Of a DNA stretch of 64,000 nucleotides, positions 61,586-64,000 are shown in pieces. Position 1 is the first letter of the stretch, and every line of letters starts with the position of its first letter. A model generated the notes under the pieces. That model was not told the DNA's origin. It searched no databases and saw nothing but the letters and a program-made list of their open reading frames with translations. The DNA lies in NCBI RefSeq assembly GCF_000968015.1, contig NZ_LACH01000046.1, forward strand, positions 1 through 64,000, written 5' to 3'. Made by a program: the position numbers and the translations under genes. This DNA is from Pseudomonas fluorescens (GTDB lineage Bacteria > Pseudomonadota > Gammaproteobacteria > Pseudomonadales > Pseudomonadaceae).

Positions 61586-61683
61586 ACCTGATCTGATCGG
61601 TCCTCTTATTTCGTAGGAATTTTGGCTCCGCCATTGAAACTCGGGTATATGCCCTCATTGCATGAATCACGCTTATAGATTCG

Positions 61684-61713
61684 GCAGGTTTTCGTTTGTA
61701 AGAAAAAACCTGC
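61684..61713 (+). other. stem-loop in the leader of the LLM oxidoreductase gene
   Basis: GCAGGTTTT and AAAACCTGC form a perfect 9-bp stem with a 12-base loop, ending 24 bases before the ATG at 61738. There is no following T-run. It may be a regulator site or an mRNA stem near the ribosome-binding site GGAG. Confidence 0.5.
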
Positions 61714-61737
61714 GCCCTCAATTGGAGAAGCAGGCTT

Positions 61738-62739
61738 ATGAAACGACTGTCCGATATTAAGTTCTCGACCCTTGATCTGGTGCCCGTGCGGGAGAATGGC
61801 AGCGCGGCCCAGTCGCTGCGCAATTCCCTGGACCTGGCTCAGCACGTCGAAAAATTCGGCTACAACCGTTTCTGGGTTGCCGAACACCACAACATGGATG
61901 GCATTGCGAGTTCGGCGACTTCGGTTCTGCTTGGCTACCTGGCTGGCGGCACCTCGACCATTCGTGTCGGCTCGGGTGGCGTAATGTTGCCCAACCACGC
62001 GCCGCTGGTAATCGCCGAGCAATTCGGCACGCTCGAAAGTCTGTACCCGGGCCGGATCGACCTGGGCCTGGGCCGTGCACCTGGTTCCGATCAAATGACC
62101 GCTCGCGCCTTGCGTCGTGAACGCTCCGGCAGCGCCGACGATTTCCCGGAAGATGTTGCCGAACTGATGCGTTACCTCGGTCCGCGGACCCCGGACCAAA
62201 GGATCATCGCAATGCCGGGCACCGGCACTAATGTCCCGGTCTGGCTGCTGGGCTCCAGCCTGTTCAGTGCACAACTGGCTGGTGAACGCGGTTTGCCCTA
62301 CGCGTTCGCCTCACATTTCGCACCGCGCTTCATGCATGAGGCCATTCGCGTCTACCGCAATCACTTCAAGCCTTCAGCAATATTGGATAAACCCTACGTA
62401 ATGCTCGGTGTGCCCTTGGTGGCTGCTGACACCGACGAGCAGGCCGATTATCTGGCGACCTCGGTCTATCAGCGGATTCTCGCCCTGATGCGTGGCCAGA
62501 GCCTGGTGCAACGTCCTCCGGTAAAAACCATGGACGGCCTGTGGCTGCCTCATGAGAAAGAGGCGGTCGGCGATTTCCTTGGTCTGGCGATGGTTGGCAG
62601 TCCGCAAAAAATCCGCGCCAAGCTGGAAGTGCTGGTCGAGCAGACCCAGGCGGACGAGCTGATTTTTACCTGCGACCTGTACGAACATGCCGATCGCGTG
62701 CACTCCTATGAGCTGCTGGCGCAGGTCATGAAGGGCTGA
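61738..62739 (+). CDS. LLM-class flavin-dependent oxidoreductase (YhbW-like)
   Basis: The 333-residue protein is of the luciferase-like monooxygenase fold, with FWVAEHHNMDGIASS, RVGSGGVMLPNHAPLVIAEQFGTLE and RIDLGLGRAPGSD. These are the YhbW-type signatures that bind reduced FMN. The substrate is not known. The ATG is preceded by GGAG plus a stem-loop. A strong terminator follows. Confidence 0.9.
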   Translation: MKRLSDIKFSTLDLVPVRENGSAAQSLRNSLDLAQHVEKFGYNRFWVAEHHNMDGIASSATSVLLGYLAGGTSTIRVGSGGVMLPNHAPLVIAEQFGTLESLYPGRIDLGLGRAPGSDQMTARALRRERSGSADDFPEDVAELMRYLGPRTPDQRIIAMPGTGTNVPVWLLGSSLFSAQLAGERGLPYAFASHFAPRFMHEAIRVYRNHFKPSAILDKPYVMLGVPLVAADTDEQADYLATSVYQRILALMRGQSLVQRPPVKTMDGLWLPHEKEAVGDFLGLAMVGSPQKIRAKLEVLVEQTQADELIFTCDLYEHADRVHSYELLAQVMKG

Positions 62740-62757
62740 CGCTCAAATAGCGAGCAC

Positions 62758-62788
62758 AAAAAAGCCGACGTCATTGCGTCGGCTTTTT
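62758..62788. terminator. bidirectional terminator between LLM gene and DUF1161 copy 2
   Basis: AAAAAAGCCGACG, loop TCATTG, CGTCGGCTTTTT is a perfect hairpin with A- and T-runs. It can end both the plus-strand LLM transcript and the minus-strand DUF1161 transcript. Confidence 0.92.
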
Positions 62789-62803
62789 CATTTTCGAGGG
62801 AGG

Positions 62804-63028
62804 TCAGCCCTGCTTGTAGACGATTTGCTTGGAGCCTTTTTCACAGGTGCCGACGACTTTTCCACCGGCAGCAGCGCCTTTATCGACGATTTCCAGCGAA
62901 TAATTAGAAATGCCTTTGGCATCCAGTTTCGCGGCGATTTCGGCTTTTAGCTCTTCGCACGACTTGCCCTCGGCCAGGGCTGTTCCCGCAAGACTCAACA
63001 AACCTACCGCCAAAATAAAATTCCTCAT
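62804..63028 (-). CDS. DUF1161 periplasmic protein (copy 2)
   Basis: The ATG at 63028 is nine bases from AGGGA and gives 74 residues; an ATG at 63037 is too close to that site. The signal peptide ends GTALA and the mature part has KSCEELKAEIAAKLDAKGI, YSLEIVDKG and VVGTCEKGSKQIVY. It shares the layout and two cysteines of copy 1 at 60674, with a shorter tail. Function unknown. Confidence 0.88.
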   Translation of the reverse strand: MRNFILAVGLLSLAGTALAEGKSCEELKAEIAAKLDAKGISNYSLEIVDKGAAAGGKVVGTCEKGSKQIVYKQG

Positions 63029-63148
63029 CGGTCGCATTCCCTGGTCGGATCAATAGGGGCACCGGCGATCAGCCGGATGTAATGATGTAGCGCTTTGCCA
63101 TTCCCTATGGCGCTCGGCCAGCGCGCAGTTTCGAATGCTAGCTCAAAT

Positions 63149-63364
63149 TCAGCTACTGGCAATCCGGAACCCGACTTTGAGTGTCACCTGGAAATGTGCG
63201 GCCTTGCCGTCCTTGATGTGCCCGCGGGTTTCGGTCACTTCAAACCATTCCATGTACTTGAGACTTTTACTGGCTTCGGCCAGTGCGTTATTGATGGCGT
63301 CTTCAATGCTGCTGGTGGACGAGCCGACGAGTTCGACTTTCTTGTAGGTGTGATGGTCAGTCAT
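63149..63364 (-). CDS. dodecin, flavin-binding small protein
   Basis: The 71-residue protein has the dodecin pattern KKVELVGSSTSSIEDAINNALAEAS, then LKYMEWFEVTETRGHI and FQVTLKVGF. Dodecins form hollow 12-mers that store or buffer FMN or riboflavin; the Trp in MEWFEV is the residue that stacks on the flavin. GAGGAGAACGCC precedes the ATG. It may buffer flavin for nearby flavoenzymes such as the LLM oxidoreductase, by inference only. Confidence 0.92.
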   Translation of the reverse strand: MTDHHTYKKVELVGSSTSSIEDAINNALAEASKSLKYMEWFEVTETRGHIKDGKAAHFQVTLKVGFRIASS

Positions 63365-63519
63365 GGCGTTCTCCTCAGGGTGTGAAATACAGCCTAGCAG
63401 TGATTTTTCGTATTACTTCTGTCGGCCAATCCGAAGTGGAAGTTCAGATTTACTGCACTTTCTCGAACCCCTGAAGTCCCAACCAACACACGCAACTCAA
63501 TCAATGCAGGAGAGCCACC

Positions 63520-63846
63520 ATGGCCAACACCTCTTTACGTAAAGCCTCATTGCAAAGCATGGAAGCCGAGATCGAGAGTCTGCTGAAGTCTTTGGAAAAC
63601 CTGAAGGACGACGCCTCGGACGAGTCGCGTAAAACCCTTAAAGCCTTGAAAAGCAACGCCGAGAACGCGCTGAAGCATTCGCGTCATCTGCTCAGCGATG
63701 CGTACGAAGAAGTCAAAGTCAAAACCCGTGAAACCGGGATTGCCACGCGGGATTACGCCCAGGAACACCCTTGGACGACAGCGGGTGTCGCCGTCGGTGC
63801 ATTGGGTCTGCTCGCGGCTTATCTGCTGTTCAAACGCGGTGACTAA
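63520..63846 (+). CDS. DUF883 (ElaB/YqjD) ribosome-associated membrane protein
   Basis: The 108-residue protein is helical with a heptad-like first part (MEAEIESLLKSLENLKDD) and a C-terminal membrane anchor (about 86-104, TAGVAVGALGLLAAYLLF) followed by KRGD. This is the DUF883 pattern; E. coli relatives bind ribosomes at the inner membrane in stationary phase. GCAGGAGAGCCACC precedes the ATG. Its last codons overlap the end of the convergent LysR gene. Confidence 0.9.
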   Translation: MANTSLRKASLQSMEAEIESLLKSLENLKDDASDESRKTLKALKSNAENALKHSRHLLSDAYEEVKVKTRETGIATRDYAQEHPWTTAGVAVGALGLLAAYLLFKRGD

Positions 63847-64000
63847 TCCGTCTGGCGCAGCTCGTTTTTGAGCCACTGCGCCAGTTGCCGAGCGCGCCCG
63901 TCCGCGGCGCGCTTGGGTAGCCACAACGCCAGTTGCGCCGGGGTTTCGCTGAAGCCCCATGGCGCAACCAGGCGACCGGCCTTCAAGTCCTCGGCCACCA
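63843..64000 (-). CDS. LysR-family regulator, 3' end only
   Basis: The minus strand at the window edge is open in one frame and ends in TAG at 63845-63843. The visible 52 residues read VAEDLKAGRLVAPWGFSETP and then AQLALWLPKRAADGRARQLA, with a final QWLKNELRQTD. The LVAPW...YWLVxP-like pattern followed by a helix FxxWLxxEL is typical for the C-terminal effector domain of LysR regulators. The DNA-binding part is outside the window. Confidence 0.8.
   Translation of the reverse strand, partial: VAEDLKAGRLVAPWGFSETPAQLALWLPKRAADGRARQLAQWLKNELRQTD

Overview
The window is chromosomal DNA of a Pseudomonas, most likely of the P. fluorescens species complex. The reasons are the codon and GC character, the dense Pseudomonas-type REP palindrome pairs, and gene order that I recall from P. 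aeruginosa: gltP-(ivy)-DUF1328-algB-kinB-ampDh2-dgcP-EEP-dsbA-cc4-c5-engB-ersA-polA-DUF2782-thrB-znuA/zur-znuCB-metNIQ, then the cox cluster, then PA0069-YheV-prlC-gammaCA-HAD and osmC. No phage, IS element, integron, CRISPR array, rRNA or tRNA was seen. It is core genome with short accessory insertions. Organism and synteny statements are from memory, not from a search.

Layout. 1-4.8 kb: a DUF5924/DUF2914 membrane protein and a four-gene MCE lipid-transport operon (STAS-MlaE permease, ATPase, MlaD-like protein, PqiC-like lipoprotein). 4.9-7.7 kb: an SpmA-SpmB fusion and the glutamate/aspartate symporter GltP. 7.7-9.5 kb: a loosely filled region with a 54-residue DUF1328 protein, a decayed Ivy-like lysozyme-inhibitor remnant and a small membrane protein. 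9.5-18.2 kb: envelope and c-di-GMP signalling (algB, kinB, an EAL phosphodiesterase, an AmpD-like amidase, dgcP and an EEP-family protein). 18.2-25.2 kb: dsbA, two cytochromes c, engB, the sRNA ErsA, polA, a DUF2782 protein and thrB. 25.4-28.4 kb: zinc uptake (znuA diverging from zur-znuC-znuB). 28.4-34.2 kb: a lipoprotein, katE and metNIQ. 34.4-43.1 kb: the aa3-type cytochrome c oxidase operon with its heme A and copper assembly genes (coxB-coxA-ctaG-coxC, then SURF1, ctaA, ctaB, sco). 43.4-52.7 kb: a conserved hypothetical, carbonic anhydrase plus SulP transporter, an SOS-type radical SAM gene, a three-subunit membrane gluconate-type dehydrogenase and a periplasmic phosphatase. 52.7-58.5 kb: two M3 oligopeptidases around a zinc-ribbon gene, gamma-carbonic anhydrase and a HAD phosphatase. 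58.6-64 kb: a lipoprotein metallopeptidase, small lipoproteins, two DUF1161 proteins, osmC, an LLM oxidoreductase, dodecin, a DUF883 protein and the 3' end of a LysR regulator.

Regulatory signals readable in the DNA are the most informative part. Three matches to the AlgU/RpoE-type promoter (GAACTn-N17-TCnGA) lie before dsbA, osmC and the sRNA ersA. A near-perfect LexA box precedes the PA0069-like radical SAM gene. A Zur-like palindrome lies between znuA and zur. A candidate sigma-54 promoter faces away from algB. Nine REP doublets sit in intergenic DNA, mostly between convergent genes. I did not find a convincing wholly new multi-gene system; the best leads are the ErsA locus, the AlgU promoter set, the Ivy remnant and the possible sigma-54 target next to algB.
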